A stretch of DNA of 64,000 bases from Nocardia blacklockiae (lineage in GTDB: Bacteria; Actinomycetota; Actinomycetes; Mycobacteriales; Mycobacteriaceae), in the NCBI RefSeq assembly GCF_015477355.1, contig NZ_JADLRJ010000012.1, forward strand, positions 124,001 to 188,000, read 5' to 3'. The position numbers and the translations under genes were made by a program. Each line of letters opens with the position of its first letter. Within the stretch, counting starts at the first letter, position 1. Under the pieces are notes generated by a model. The model saw only the letters and a list, made by a program, of their open reading frames with translations. It was not told the DNA's origin and did not search any database. Of this stretch, positions 53,884 to 62,979 are shown piece after piece.

Positions 53884-54966
53884 CTACAGCCGCGTCCGCA
53901 TCAGCATCACGTTGTACTGCCGGTGCTGGGTGACCAGGAAGTACAGGTCGCTGCCGGTCTGGTACGGGTAGATCATCGGCGCGTAGGCGCTGGGCAGCTC
54001 GCGGGCGTCGATCAGCACGCGCGGCTCGCTCCACGGTCCCTCGGGGGCGGGCACGGTCCGCAGGACGACCGAGTTGGCCGGGTCGGTCGTCGTCATGACG
54101 TACTGGCCCAGGTAGTCGTTCCACATCACCGACAGCTCGCCGACGCCGCCGACGATCGGCTTGGCCGCGTTCACGTCGTTGAGCTTCCAGGCGCCGCCGT
54201 CCCAGTATTCGTAGGCGTCGATATTGGCGATGTCGGGTTCCTTCACCCGCGCGATGAAGCCGGCGTTGTCACGCCCGGCCGCCGTGCCGTACCGGTAGAC
54301 GTAGCCGTCCGCCTTCAGGAACGCGGCCTGCTGGAAGTTGTGGAAGCCGCCCTCGTCGGCGCGGCGGGTGGTCGGCAGCTGCGCCCAGGTCTGCCCGCCG
54401 TCACCGGAGACCGCCAGGGTGGAGAAGTTGGTGTCCCAGTGCCCGTCCGGGCCCCAGTCGCGCACCGACATCATGCTCATGTACTGCACGCCGCCCACCG
54501 AGATGCCGGCGGTCGGGATGAAGCTGATCTCGATGCCGGGGATCTTCGGGCTGGGCAGCGGGTTGTCGACGAAGCTGCTGTAGCGGATGCCGTCGGCCGG
54601 GTTCGCGCCCGCGGGGCTGCGGAACAGCACGTTCGAGCGCCACGCCCACATGCTGCCGGCCAGCAGGTTCGGCATGCCCAGCCCGGCGGTGTCGCCGTAG
54701 GCGGTGAGCATCTGGCCGCGGCCGTCGTCCCACATGATGCCCAGGTCGGTGCCGATCACGTTGCTGTCCTGGGTGCGGTTCGGCGAGGCCATGCCCGTCA
54801 CCTGGTAGACGGCCTGGGTGGCGCCGTCCAGATGAGGTAGACCGTTGACCCCGTTCAACCCCGGAATCGGGTTGATGTTGTTGGGATCGGCACCCGCCGG
54901 CGAGGCCGCCAGCGCCAGCAGCGCGACCGCCGCGCACGCTCCGGCAAGTGCAGGCAGTCTTCTCAT
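53884..54966 (-). CDS. Secreted DUF4185 (GH183-type) protein A
   Basis: A 360-residue exported protein. The signal peptide ends near PAGADPNN (about residue 27). A five-bladed propeller-like DUF4185 domain follows (TDLGIMWDDGRGQMLTAYGD, DTNFSTLAVSGDGGQTWAQL, EYWDGGAWKLNDVNAAKPIV, ELSVMWNDYLGQYVMTTTDP). DUF4185 proteins of mycobacteria were shown to be endo-D-arabinanases (family GH183) acting on the arabinan of cell-wall arabinogalactan. Several conserved Asp residues could be catalytic. A paralogue lies at 58596. It probably trims or remodels arabinan outside the cell. Confidence 0.85.
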   Translation of the reverse strand: MRRLPALAGACAAVALLALAASPAGADPNNINPIPGLNGVNGLPHLDGATQAVYQVTGMASPNRTQDSNVIGTDLGIMWDDGRGQMLTAYGDTAGLGMPNLLAGSMWAWRSNVLFRSPAGANPADGIRYSSFVDNPLPSPKIPGIEISFIPTAGISVGGVQYMSMMSVRDWGPDGHWDTNFSTLAVSGDGGQTWAQLPTTRRADEGGFHNFQQAAFLKADGYVYRYGTAAGRDNAGFIARVKEPDIANIDAYEYWDGGAWKLNDVNAAKPIVGGVGELSVMWNDYLGQYVMTTTDPANSVVLRTVPAPEGPWSEPRVLIDARELPSAYAPMIYPYQTGSDLYFLVTQHRQYNVMLMRTRL

Positions 54967-55089
54967 GCTCCGCTCCCCTTCCGATCTGTGACGCCGTGGG
55001 TATTGTGCCTGCTCCGGCCCGCCGATGTGCGGTGTGCGAGCCGAACAATCATCACATCGCGATCACAGCTGGGGTTCGTTACGGCAACG

Positions 55090-55126
55090 AGGCCCCGCCA
55101 CCGGTGGGAAACCGGTTGCGGGGCCT
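55090..55126 (-). terminator. Terminator of fadE5
   Basis: 16-base arms (AGGCCCCGCCACCGGT / ACCGGTTGCGGGGCCT, one mismatch) with a 5-base loop, about 30 bases downstream of the fadE5 stop on the minus strand. Confidence 0.85.
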
Positions 55127-55154
55127 TCGTTTTCGAGTGCCGCTCAGCGCGCGA

Positions 55155-56981
55155 TCAGAACGCCGCCTCGTCGAGCTCCATGATGTCGTTGTCGAGGTTC
55201 GACAGCACCGCGCGGGTCGCAGTCAGCTCGGGCAGCACGTTGCGGGCGAAGAACTGCGCGATCGCCACCTTGCCCTGGTAGAAGGGCTCGGTCGAACCGT
55301 TGTCCAGCGCCTTGATCGCGATCTCGGCCTGCTGCAGCAGCTGCCAGCCGATGAGCAGGTCACCGACCGAGAGCAGGAACCGCACCGAACCCAGACCGAC
55401 CTTGTACAGCTCGTTCGGGTCCTCCTGGGCGCCCATCAGGTGCCCGGTCAGGGTGGCGGCCATGCCCTGCACGTCCTCCAGCGCGGTGGCCAGCAGCTTG
55501 CGCTCGGCCTTGAGCCGGCCGTTGCCGCCCTCGCGGTCGATGAACTTCTGGATCTGGCCGGCCACGTGGGCCAGCGCCACGCCGCGGTCGCGCGCGATCT
55601 TGCGGAAGAAGAAGTCCTGCGCCTGGATCGCGGTGGTGCCCTCGTACAGGCTGTCGATCTTGGCGTCGCGGATGTACTGCTCGATCGGGTAGTCCTGCAG
55701 GAAGCCCGAACCGCCCAGGGTCTGCAGCGACTCGGTCAGGTACTGGTAGGCCCGCTCCGAGCCGACACCCTTGACGATCGGCAGCAGCAGATCGTTCACG
55801 CGCGCGGCCAGATCGGCGTCGGCGCCCGAAACCTGTTCGGCGACAACGGCGTCCTGGTGGGCGGCGGTGTACAGGTACACCGCGCGCAGGCCCTCGGCGT
55901 ACGCCTTCTGCATCGCCAGGCTGCGGCGCACGTCGGGGTGGTGGGTGATGGTGACGCGCGGGGCGGCCTTGTCGGTCATCTGGGTCAGGTCCGCGCCCTG
56001 CACGCGCTGCTTGGCGTACTCCAGGGCGTTCAGGTAACCGGTCGACAGGGTCGCGATGGCCTTGGTGCCCACCATCATTCGGGCGTGCTCGATGACCTCG
56101 AACATCTGCGCGATGCCGTTGTGCACCTCGCCGACCAGCCAGCCCTTGGCCGGAATGCCGTGGCCGCCGAAGGTGACCTCACAGGTGGCCGAGACCTTCA
56201 GGCCCATCTTGTGCTCGACGCCGGTGACGAACACGCCGTTGCGCTCGCCCAGTTCGCCGGTCTCGTGGTCGAAGTGGAACTTCGGCACGAAGAACAGCGA
56301 CAGGCCCTTGGTGCCCGGGCCGGCGCCCTCGGGGCGGGCCAGCACCAGGTGCATGATGTTCGGGAACAGGTCGTCGGAGTCGGCCGAGGTGATGAAGCGC
56401 TTGACGCCCTCGATGTGCCAGGAGCCGTCCTCCTGCCGGATCGCCTTGGTGCGGCCGGCGCCGACGTCGGAGCCGGCGTCGGGCTCGGTCAGCACCATGG
56501 TGGCGCCCCAGCCCTGCTCGACGGCGATCTTCGCCCAGCCCTTCTGCTCCTCGGTGGCGTTGTTGAAGAAGATGTTCGCGAAACCGGGGCCGGCGGCGTA
56601 CATGAACGCGGCCGGGTTGGCGCCGAGCACCAGTTCGCCGATGGCCCAGTAGGCGCTGCGCGGGAACTTGATGCCGCCCAGCTCCTCGGCGACGGCGTAG
56701 GAGTCCCAGCCGCCCTCCTGCAGGGTGCGGTAGCTCTTCTTGAACGACTCCGGGATCGACACGCTGTGCGTCTCCGGGTCGAACACGGGCGGGTTGCGGT
56801 CGGCGTCGGCGAAGGACTCGCCCAGCGGGCCCTCGGCGAGGCGGCGAACCTCGGCGAGCATCTCTTTGACGGTGTCGGCGTCCAGATCGCCGAACGCGCC
56901 GCTGTCCAGAATGGAACCCAGGCCCAGGACCTCGAAGAGGTTGAACTCCAGGTCGCGGACGTTGCTCTTGTAGTGACCCAT
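55155..56981 (-). CDS. fadE5: FadE5-type acyl-CoA dehydrogenase
   Basis: A 608-residue acyl-CoA dehydrogenase of the long actinobacterial type, close to M. tuberculosis FadE5 ([20 protein letters not shown] start; [11 protein letters not shown] end). FAD and substrate motifs are present ([50 protein letters not shown]), with the catalytic Glu in [15 protein letters not shown]. It performs the first step of beta-oxidation, passing electrons to ETF. The ATG at 56981 follows GGAG. It has its own promoter and a terminator, and its promoter carries the same operator as etfD. Confidence 0.93.
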   Translation of the reverse strand: MGHYKSNVRDLEFNLFEVLGLGSILDSGAFGDLDADTVKEMLAEVRRLAEGPLGESFADADRNPPVFDPETHSVSIPESFKKSYRTLQEGGWDSYAVAEELGGIKFPRSAYWAIGELVLGANPAAFMYAAGPGFANIFFNNATEEQKGWAKIAVEQGWGATMVLTEPDAGSDVGAGRTKAIRQEDGSWHIEGVKRFITSADSDDLFPNIMHLVLARPEGAGPGTKGLSLFFVPKFHFDHETGELGERNGVFVTGVEHKMGLKVSATCEVTFGGHGIPAKGWLVGEVHNGIAQMFEVIEHARMMVGTKAIATLSTGYLNALEYAKQRVQGADLTQMTDKAAPRVTITHHPDVRRSLAMQKAYAEGLRAVYLYTAAHQDAVVAEQVSGADADLAARVNDLLLPIVKGVGSERAYQYLTESLQTLGGSGFLQDYPIEQYIRDAKIDSLYEGTTAIQAQDFFFRKIARDRGVALAHVAGQIQKFIDREGGNGRLKAERKLLATALEDVQGMAATLTGHLMGAQEDPNELYKVGLGSVRFLLSVGDLLIGWQLLQQAEIAIKALDNGSTEPFYQGKVAIAQFFARNVLPELTATRAVLSNLDNDIMELDEAAF

Positions 56982-57065
56982 TTTTCTCTCCGTTGAGGTT
57001 GGTGCGGTCCGGTTGTGCCGTTCCCGCCCGTTGTGTCCACGGATAGCCGTCAGCCTGCTACTCGC

Positions 57066-57110
57066 GGGTAACTTACACCGTATATTACCGACGGGTAATG
57101 CATGTTTCAA
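57066..57110 (-). promoter_or_regulatory. fadE5 promoter with palindromic operator
   Basis: On the minus strand TTGAAA (57105-57110) and TAATAT (57082-57087) are exactly 17 bases apart. The palindrome ATTACC-GACG-GGTAAT (57084-57099) covers the spacer and -10, and a second GGGTAACTTAC half-site (57066-57076) lies near the start point. The core is the same as at etfD (TTACC-GRCG-GGTAA). Confidence 0.75.
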
Positions 57111-57224
57111 AGGGTTGCGGTGCCGATGTGACGCGATGAACAAAGAGTGGTCCCGATCGGCGGCGCGAACCGACCGGCAGGTGGCGTTCCCGGGCCCGCG
57201 CCGAGCAGCGGGTTACCGTGGGGC

Positions 57225-57827
57225 GTGCGCATCGACACGAGTGCCGGACCTGCGGAAATCGAGCTGGATCGGCCGCCGCGGGCGGCCTTCCTGCTGCTGC
57301 TGACCCACGGTTCGGGCGGCGGGGTCGACGCACAGGACCTGCTCGCCGTGCGCGACTGCGCGGTCGGCCTCGGCGGCGCGGTGGCGCGGGTGACCCAGCC
57401 CTACCGGGCGGCCGGGCGGCGCGCACCGGGTTCGGCGAAGCTGCAGGACGCGGCGTGGCTGGAGATCGTCGCCGCGCTCCGCAAGAAGGTCCGCCGGGTG
57501 CCGCTGATCCAGGGCGGCCGCAGCAACGGGGCCCGCGTCGCCTGCCGCACCGCGGTCGAGTCCGGCGCGAAAGGCGTTGTCGCACTATCCTTCCCGCTCC
57601 ACCCGCCGGGCAAGCCGGAGAAGACCCGCCGCGCCGAGCTGCTGTCGGCCCGGCCGGTCGAGGTCCTGGTCGTCAACGGCGCCCGCGACCCCTTCGGCAT
57701 CCCGTCCCCCGCCGACGCCGCCGAGGTGAAAGTAGTCCCCAACCAACCACATTCCTTCCGCGCCGCTTTCGACCTGATCACCGAAACAGTCGAGCCCTGG
57801 CTGCTGCGCTGGAGCGGAAAGTCCTGA
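57225..57827 (+). CDS. Alpha/beta-hydrolase family protein (KANL3/Tex30-like)
   Basis: About 200 residues. It has a hydrolase core with LLLTHGSGGGVDAQDL (oxyanion region), a nucleophile elbow LIQGGRSNGARVACR (Ser), FPLHPPGKPEKTR, and Asp/His candidates in VNGARDPFG and VVPNQPHSF. This is the pattern of the small dienelactone-hydrolase-like KANL3/Tex30 group. The GTG at 57225 gives a normal start (VRIDTSAGPAEIE). It is divergent from fadE5 and converges on a methyltransferase gene. Substrate unknown. Confidence 0.78.
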   Translation: MRIDTSAGPAEIELDRPPRAAFLLLLTHGSGGGVDAQDLLAVRDCAVGLGGAVARVTQPYRAAGRRAPGSAKLQDAAWLEIVAALRKKVRRVPLIQGGRSNGARVACRTAVESGAKGVVALSFPLHPPGKPEKTRRAELLSARPVEVLVVNGARDPFGIPSPADAAEVKVVPNQPHSFRAAFDLITETVEPWLLRWSGKS

Positions 57828-57855
57828 GGCGCAAATTCTTTCGCGGTTGCGCGGC

Positions 57856-58572
57856 TTACGTCCGGATGTCGATCACGTCTTCCCGGCCCGTGGACTGCTG
57901 TTCCAGGTCCGGGATCACGCGGGTGGCGACGACCAGGGCGTCGATCGCGTCGCCTGCCTCGGTGGGGCGCAGGACGCGGTCGGCGACGCGGATGCGGATG
58001 TGGTCGCTCGCGGCCAGGTCGGACAGGATGTCGTTGGGGGTGAAGAGGATCGAGGGGTCCTGGGGGCCGCCGTGGCCTTCGGTGAGGTTGGTGGTGTCGT
58101 GGCCGAGGATCAGCAGGGTGCCGCCGGGTGAGAGCAGGTCGGCGAGTTGCCCGAGCAGCGTGCGGCGCGGGGCGGGCGGCAGGTGCAGGTAGGCGAGCAG
58201 GATCAGTTCGTAGGGGCCGGTGATGCCCGCCGCGGCCGGGTCGGTGACGTCGGCGCACTGCCATTCGATGCGGCCGCGCACCGACCGTGACAGCCGCGAG
58301 GCGACCGTGCGGCCCTTGTCGATGCCGACCTGCGAGAAGTCCACCGCCCGCACCTGCCAGCCGTGCGTGGCCAGCCACAGCGCGTTGCGGCCCTCGCCGC
58401 AGCCGAGATCCAGCGCGCGCGGCAGCGGCGTCGGCGCCTCGCCCGGCGCGTCCGGTTGCCGCACGATCCGCTTGTCCAGCCCGTAGACGTGCTCGACCAC
58501 GGTGCCGTTGGGCGGTGCGCCCCACACCAATTCGCCCTGCGCGTAGCGCGCATCCCACTCGGCTGCGTCCAT
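57856..58572 (-). CDS. Class I SAM-dependent methyltransferase
   Basis: A 238-residue methyltransferase. Motif I is ALDLGCGEGRNALWLATHGW; an acidic residue after strand 2 (VRAVDFS), ADVTDPAA and a helical cap follow. The start WDARYAQGELVWGAPPNG is typical of TehB/thiopurine-type enzymes. It transfers methyl from S-adenosylmethionine to a small, perhaps sulfur or selenium/tellurium, substrate. It begins 24 bases upstream of the boundary with the second DUF4185 gene; both are on the minus strand. Confidence 0.82.
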   Translation of the reverse strand: MDAAEWDARYAQGELVWGAPPNGTVVEHVYGLDKRIVRQPDAPGEAPTPLPRALDLGCGEGRNALWLATHGWQVRAVDFSQVGIDKGRTVASRLSRSVRGRIEWQCADVTDPAAAGITGPYELILLAYLHLPPAPRRTLLGQLADLLSPGGTLLILGHDTTNLTEGHGGPQDPSILFTPNDILSDLAASDHIRIRVADRVLRPTEAGDAIDALVVATRVIPDLEQQSTGREDVIDIRT

Positions 58573-58595
58573 GGTCCGAGTCTATGGCGCGGGTA

Positions 58596-59702
58596 CTACA
58601 GCGGGGCGCGCATCAGCAGCACGTTGTACTGGCTGTGCACCGTGGTGAGGAAGTACAGGTCACGGCCGGTCTGGTACGGGAAGATCGCCGGGGCGTAGGC
58701 GGTGGGCAGCTCCCGGGTGTCGATCAGCACGTCCGGATCGCTCCACGGGCCCTCCGGCGCCGGCGCGGTGCGCATCACCACCGAATTCCACGGGTCGGTG
58801 GTGAGCATGACGTACCGGCCGAGGTACTGGTTCCACATCACCGACAGCTCGCCGACGCCGCCGGTGATCGGCGCGGCGGCGTTCACGTCGCCCTTCACCC
58901 AGCGCCCGCCGTCCCAGTACTCGTACTCGGCCAGGTTCTGGATGTCCTGCTCGCGCACCCGCGCCACGTAGGCGGAGTGGTTGCGGCCCGAGGGCGTGCC
59001 GTACTCGTACACCCAGCCGTCGGCCTTGGTGAAGGCGTTCATCTGGAAGTTCGCGTTGCCGCCCTCGTTCGGGCGCCGGGTGAAGCCGAGGTCGGCCCAG
59101 GTCTCACCGTTGTCGGCGGAGGCCGCCAGCCCGGAGAAGTTCGTGGTCCACTGGCCCACCTCGTCCCAGCTCTGCACCGACATCAGGCTCATGTACTGCA
59201 CACCGCCCACCGCGATGCCCGCCGTCGGGATGCGGCTGATCTCGATGAACGGGATCTTGGGGCTGGGGATCAGGTCGCGCGCCTGGCCGAAGACGTCGCG
59301 GACCACGCTGTCGAAGTAGATGCCGTTCGAGGGGTCCTGGGTGTGGCTGCGCACCAGGATGTTGCTGCGCCACGCCCAGGTGCTGCCGGCCAGCAGATTG
59401 GGCAGGCCGACCCCGGCGGTGTCGCCGAAAGCGGTGAGCATTTCACCGTTTCCGTTGTCCCACATGATGCCCAGATCGGTGCCGAGCACGTTGTAATGCT
59501 CGGTATTGTTCGGGCTCGCCATACCGGTCAGCTGGAATACCGCCCGGGAGCGGCCCGGCAGTTGTGGCAGGCCGTTGGTGCCGTTCAACACCGGAATCGG
59601 ATTGATCGCGTTGGGATTTGCCGCGGCCGGCGAAGTGACGGTGAGAAGTAAGGCCGAGGCGCCCGCCACGGCGGACATCAGGATGGAGACGGTCCTGGTC
59701 AA
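58596..59702 (-). CDS. Secreted DUF4185 (GH183-type) protein B
   Basis: About 368 residues and paralogous to the 53884 gene along its whole length (NPIPVLNGTNGLPQLPG, GTDLGIMWDNGNGEMLTAFG, ELSVMWNQYLGRYVMLTTDP). The signal peptide ends near SPAAANPNAI. The TTG at 59702 is preferred because GGAGGG lies 9 bases upstream and the result is a normal signal peptide; ATG codons further upstream lack a ribosome-binding site. By family it is a probable endo-D-arabinanase acting on cell-wall arabinan. It differs from paralogue A by a loop insertion near residue 125 (VRDVFGQARDLIPSPKIP). Confidence 0.82.
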   Translation of the reverse strand: MTRTVSILMSAVAGASALLLTVTSPAAANPNAINPIPVLNGTNGLPQLPGRSRAVFQLTGMASPNNTEHYNVLGTDLGIMWDNGNGEMLTAFGDTAGVGLPNLLAGSTWAWRSNILVRSHTQDPSNGIYFDSVVRDVFGQARDLIPSPKIPFIEISRIPTAGIAVGGVQYMSLMSVQSWDEVGQWTTNFSGLAASADNGETWADLGFTRRPNEGGNANFQMNAFTKADGWVYEYGTPSGRNHSAYVARVREQDIQNLAEYEYWDGGRWVKGDVNAAAPITGGVGELSVMWNQYLGRYVMLTTDPWNSVVMRTAPAPEGPWSDPDVLIDTRELPTAYAPAIFPYQTGRDLYFLTTVHSQYNVLLMRAPL

Positions 59703-59882
59703 GTCGGTGAGCCCTCCGGTTTCACGCCGAAGCGGTGCGGCCCACCGGACGAGGAGCATGTGATGCCGCACGCGATTGTCGACTGGCTGGCACAAGCGAG
59801 GAAATGCTAGCAGCGACGCTCGTCGAAACGCGTTTACCGCACCGAGTTTCTGGGTAATTGCACAGTTTTTCGCGGCAATTGT

Positions 59883-60626
59883 CTAATTCTTCGACAATGC
59901 CTGCCGCACGATCAGCGGCAGCTGCGTGGCCCGCTCGATTCCGAGGGTGCGGCGCACGCCGGCGTGCCAGCTCCGGTCGAACAGGCGCTTGGCGCTCGCC
60001 ACCGCGTGCGGCGGCCGGGCCGCGATCCGGTCGGCCAGTTTCTCCGCGGCGGCCCGCGGGTCGGCGGTCACCTCGGTGACCAGACCGATGCGTTCGGCGT
60101 AGGCGGCGTCCACCCGGTCGGCGGTCAGGGTCAGCAGCAGCGCCTTGTCGATGCCGACCAGCCGCGACAGGGTGACGGCGCCGGTCATGTCGGGGATCAG
60201 GCCGTGCTTCACCTCCATCACCGAGAAGTCGGCGTCCGGGGCGGCGTAGCGGATGTCGGCGGCCAGCGCGAGCTGCAAACCGCCCCCGAAGCAGTGGCCG
60301 TGCACGGCCGCGATCACCGGCTGGGGCAGCCGCCGCCACGCCCAGCAGGCCTCCTGAAAGGTGTTGGTGCCCAGCCACGGAATCGGCAGGAAGTGCCGCG
60401 CCACGGCCAGCGGGTCACCGGCGGTGCCGGCGATGTCGAGGCCGCTCGAGAAGCTGGGGCCGTTGCCCGACAGGATCACCGTGCGGATGTCGTCCCGGCG
60501 GCCCACCACCCGGGCGACCCGCACCAGGTCGCGCAGCATCTCGACGGTCAGTCCGTTGTGCTTGTCGGGGCGGTCGAGGGCGACGTGGGCGCGGTCGCCG
60601 TCGAGGGTGAGGGAAACGGTGCTCAT
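59883..60626 (-). CDS. Enoyl-CoA hydratase/isomerase (crotonase) family protein
   Basis: A 247-residue crotonase. The first oxyanion-hole segment is GPSFSSGLDIAG, and the second is HGHCFGGGLQLALAADIRYA. The acidic residues at the usual hydratase positions are altered: the second Glu position lies in MEVKHGLIPDM, so the type of reaction is uncertain (hydratase, isomerase or thioesterase). It is followed on the minus strand by DUF4185 B after a 180-base gap and preceded by an alpha/beta hydrolase gene 20 bases upstream, with which it likely forms an operon. Confidence 0.85.
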   Translation of the reverse strand: MSTVSLTLDGDRAHVALDRPDKHNGLTVEMLRDLVRVARVVGRRDDIRTVILSGNGPSFSSGLDIAGTAGDPLAVARHFLPIPWLGTNTFQEACWAWRRLPQPVIAAVHGHCFGGGLQLALAADIRYAAPDADFSVMEVKHGLIPDMTGAVTLSRLVGIDKALLLTLTADRVDAAYAERIGLVTEVTADPRAAAEKLADRIAARPPHAVASAKRLFDRSWHAGVRRTLGIERATQLPLIVRQALSKN

Positions 60627-60646
60627 CGCGGGCTCCTGCGGTCGGT

Positions 60647-61432
60647 TCAGGCCGGGCTGGTGTCCAACTGGTCCAGCAGCACCTGCGCGCAGCGCTGCGG
60701 ATCGTCGTAGAACGGGGTGTGGCCGCTGTCGGGGAGGGTGAGGTGGCGGGCGAAGGGCAGCCAGGCGCGGGCCCGGCGGCTCTGCGTGGCGTAGGTGAGC
60801 AGGATGTCGCGGTCACCCCACGCGACGGTGACCGGGATGCGCTCCAACCGGCCGCCGTTCTGCAGCCTGGCGTCCGCGAAAGAGGCCAGGGCGGCGTCGA
60901 ATCCGGGCGCGTACATGGCGCCGAACGCGGTGTCGAGGGCGACCTGCGGGCTCACCGCCCACGCCTTGCCGAACACCAGGCTCAGGAAGGTCGTCCGGCC
61001 CGCGGGCGTGCCGAGGATCGCGGGCAGCGCGCGACGCATCCGCAGGCCCAGCGCCTTCGAGACACCCAGCGACCGCTGACACCACACCCGCCCGGCCACG
61101 GACCAGAACCCGATCGGCGAGAACGCGGTGACCGACCGGGCCAGCCCGCGCGCGGCGAGGTTCAGCACGATCAGCCCGCCCATGGAATTGCCTGCCAGAT
61201 GCGGCTTTTCGAGCCCCTGCTCGGCGAGGAAGGCGGCCAGGGCGTCGGTGAGGGTGTCGACGGTGGTCCGCGCGAGCGGTTCGGACGCCCCGAAACCGGG
61301 CAGGTCGACGGCGATCACCTCGAACGATTCCGCCAGCGCGGCGATGATCGGATCCCACACCTGCAGGCGGCTGCCGACGCCGTGGACCAAGACCAGCGGC
61401 TCGCCCGCGCCGACTCGGTGGTGGTTCAGCAT
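60647..61432 (-). CDS. Alpha/beta-fold hydrolase
   Basis: A 261-residue hydrolase. HGVGSRLQVWDPII carries the oxyanion region, GNSMGGLIVLNLA the nucleophile Ser, WGDRDILL the Asp and PDSGHTPFYDDP the His, so the triad is complete. The ATG at 61432 gives the natural MLNHHRVGAGEPLVLVHG start, with AAGAGA upstream. It probably shares a transcript with the downstream crotonase. Substrate unknown; carboxylester or C-C bond hydrolysis are both possible. Confidence 0.82.
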   Translation of the reverse strand: MLNHHRVGAGEPLVLVHGVGSRLQVWDPIIAALAESFEVIAVDLPGFGASEPLARTTVDTLTDALAAFLAEQGLEKPHLAGNSMGGLIVLNLAARGLARSVTAFSPIGFWSVAGRVWCQRSLGVSKALGLRMRRALPAILGTPAGRTTFLSLVFGKAWAVSPQVALDTAFGAMYAPGFDAALASFADARLQNGGRLERIPVTVAWGDRDILLTYATQSRRARAWLPFARHLTLPDSGHTPFYDDPQRCAQVLLDQLDTSPA

Positions 61433-61659
61433 GGTTCTCTTCAACTCCCCGCGCCGGGTGATGGACGGCGCCCACAGTAGCAACGATTGGCGCTGCGCCA
61501 ACAGGTTGCGCGTCGAGCGGCCGGACACCGCGCCGCGCGCCGCCGCGGACCTCTGAGAGTTTCCACCACCGACTGTTCCCGGACCGCGCGATACGGCAGG
61601 ATCACGACGGCGGTTGTGTCGCCGCCCCGTCACACCACATTGCAAGAATCGAGGAACCG

Positions 61660-61992
61660 TTGAGGATTTCGCTGATCGCCGCCGCGCTCGTCGCCCTGCC
61701 ACTACTGGCGGGGTGCGGCGGCTCGGATCACTCGGAACACGAGTCGAAGATCACCCAGGCGGATCTGTCCAAGGCCCTGCAGGACAGCGGGCTCAAGGAC
61801 GCCAAGATGGCCGACTGCGCCGCCAAACACTATGTCGACCAAGGCATTTCGCAGGACGGCCTGGAGATCATGACCAAGCCGGGCAACAACGCGCAGACCT
61901 CGGATCCGTCCGCGATGGGTCTGAGCCAGGACGACGCCGCCAAGGCGCAGGAAGCCACCAAGGCGATCGTCAAGGACTGCCTGCAGCAGTGA
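61660..61992 (+). CDS. Small predicted lipoprotein
   Basis: A 110-residue exported protein. The lipobox LLAGC places the lipidated Cys at residue 19. The mature part is acidic and helical (SKITQADLSKALQDSGLKDA, AKAQEATKAIVKDCLQQ) with two Cys that may pair. The TTG start is supported by GAGGAACCG just before it. It would sit on the outer face of the cytoplasmic membrane. Function unknown. Confidence 0.8.
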   Translation: MRISLIAAALVALPLLAGCGGSDHSEHESKITQADLSKALQDSGLKDAKMADCAAKHYVDQGISQDGLEIMTKPGNNAQTSDPSAMGLSQDDAAKAQEATKAIVKDCLQQ

Positions 61993-62109
61993 TCGGGTCG
62001 CACCCGTCTGTCTTGTCGGACATGTCCGAATATTTCCACTCGAAAATGACGCGAAGTTAGCTGGGCACTCGCTAAGCTGTGCGCGTCTCCAGAGTGAGAT
62101 GCCCTGCAG

Positions 62110-62139
62110 AGCGGGCCGCGATTGCCCCCGCGGCCCGCT
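62110..62139. terminator. GC-rich hairpin after the lipoprotein gene
   Basis: Perfect 11-base arms (AGCGGGCCGCG / CGCGGCCCGCT) with an 8-base loop. It lies between the lipoprotein and the next small ORF. It may instead be a leader structure of that ORF, because TAAGCT at 62071-62076 could be a -10 box upstream of it. Confidence 0.5.
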
Positions 62140-62174
62140 GTCGCACAGGTCCGATGACGTCTCCCAGGGGGAGG

Positions 62175-62360
62175 ATGATGCTCAGACTGGTCGCTTCGAG
62201 GTCGCCTGCGGAGCAACTGCTTTCGGACATCCGCGCAGCCGGCTACACCGTCGAGGAATTCATCGCGCTGCTGCGGGTCGACCCGATCGAGGACACCCGG
62301 CCGCTGGCGCCCATCTCCGGCAACGAGTTCTGGGTGATCCCGCCGCGCCGGGCGGGGTAG
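62175..62360 (+). CDS. Small hypothetical protein
   Basis: About 61 residues (RSPAEQLLSDIRAAGYTVEE, FIALLRVDPIED, NEFWVIPPRRAG). GGGGGAGG sits right before tandem ATG codons at 62175 and 62178, and an upstream in-frame ATG at 62154 is possible. It is helical and acidic with a Pro-rich end. Unknown family; coding status is likely but not certain. Confidence 0.5.
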   Translation: MMLRLVASRSPAEQLLSDIRAAGYTVEEFIALLRVDPIEDTRPLAPISGNEFWVIPPRRAG

Positions 62361-62391
62361 GTCGCGCCAGGCGGTTGCTGGGTCCTCCGAG

Positions 62392-62880
62392 TCAGGGGGT
62401 GCGGCGTTTTCGCGGGGTGGCGGAGCGCGGGGGTTGGGCGCGCATGTGGTCGCGCACTCGGGTCATGATGGCTCCCAGCTCGTCCACGTCGTGGGGGCGC
62501 AGCGGGTCGAAGAGCATTTGTTTGGCCACGGCCACGTGACCCGGCAGGACCTGTTGCACGCGGGCGCGGCCCGCCTCGGTGATGTGGACGACGGTGGCGC
62601 GCTGGTCATCAGGACAGGGTGCGCGGGTGATCAGGCCCGCCCGTTCCAGCAACCCCGCCTGGTGAGTGAGTCCGCTGCGGCTGTAGACGACGCCGTCGGC
62701 CAATTCGGTCATGGTCAGCGGGCCGTCGGCGGCGGCGAGCCGGGCCAGTAGCTGGAACTGCACATAGCTGAGGTCGCCCGCCGCGCGCAGTTGCTGCTCG
62801 ACGGCATGTTGCAGCAGGCTGACCGCCTCCATGAGCGCGAAGTACGTGTTCAGCTGTTCCGGCTCCAAGGATTCGGCCAC
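62392..62880 (-). CDS. MarR-family regulator
   Basis: A 162-residue MarR protein. The winged helix is clear (LTMTELADGVVYSRSGLTHQ, GLLERAGLITRAPCPDDQRA) with helical ends. The start is GTG 62880, close to GGGGAG. It is divergent from a quinone-oxidoreductase gene, and three copies of a 16-base palindrome lie between. By analogy with MarR/QOR pairs it senses quinones or electrophiles and controls the reductase and itself. Confidence 0.88.
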   Translation of the reverse strand: MAESLEPEQLNTYFALMEAVSLLQHAVEQQLRAAGDLSYVQFQLLARLAAADGPLTMTELADGVVYSRSGLTHQAGLLERAGLITRAPCPDDQRATVVHITEAGRARVQQVLPGHVAVAKQMLFDPLRPHDVDELGAIMTRVRDHMRAQPPRSATPRKRRTP

Positions 62881-62896
62881 CTCCCCATCCTAAGTT

Positions 62897-62912
62897 GCTT
62901 CGATGTCGAAGC
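62897..62912. promoter_or_regulatory. MarR operator 1
   Basis: Perfect 16-base palindrome GCTTCGATGTCGAAGC, 17 bases upstream of the MarR start; well placed to block its transcription or translation. Confidence 0.75.
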
Positions 62913-62945
62913 GATGTGACCGTCTTCACTCACTTTTCCTATTTT

Positions 62946-62961
62946 GCTTCGATGTCGAAGC
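62946..62961. promoter_or_regulatory. MarR operator 2
   Basis: GCTTCGATGTCGAAGC, identical to operator 1, in the middle of the divergent spacer. Confidence 0.75.
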
Positions 62962-62979
62962 AGCTACGCTTCTGAGCAT

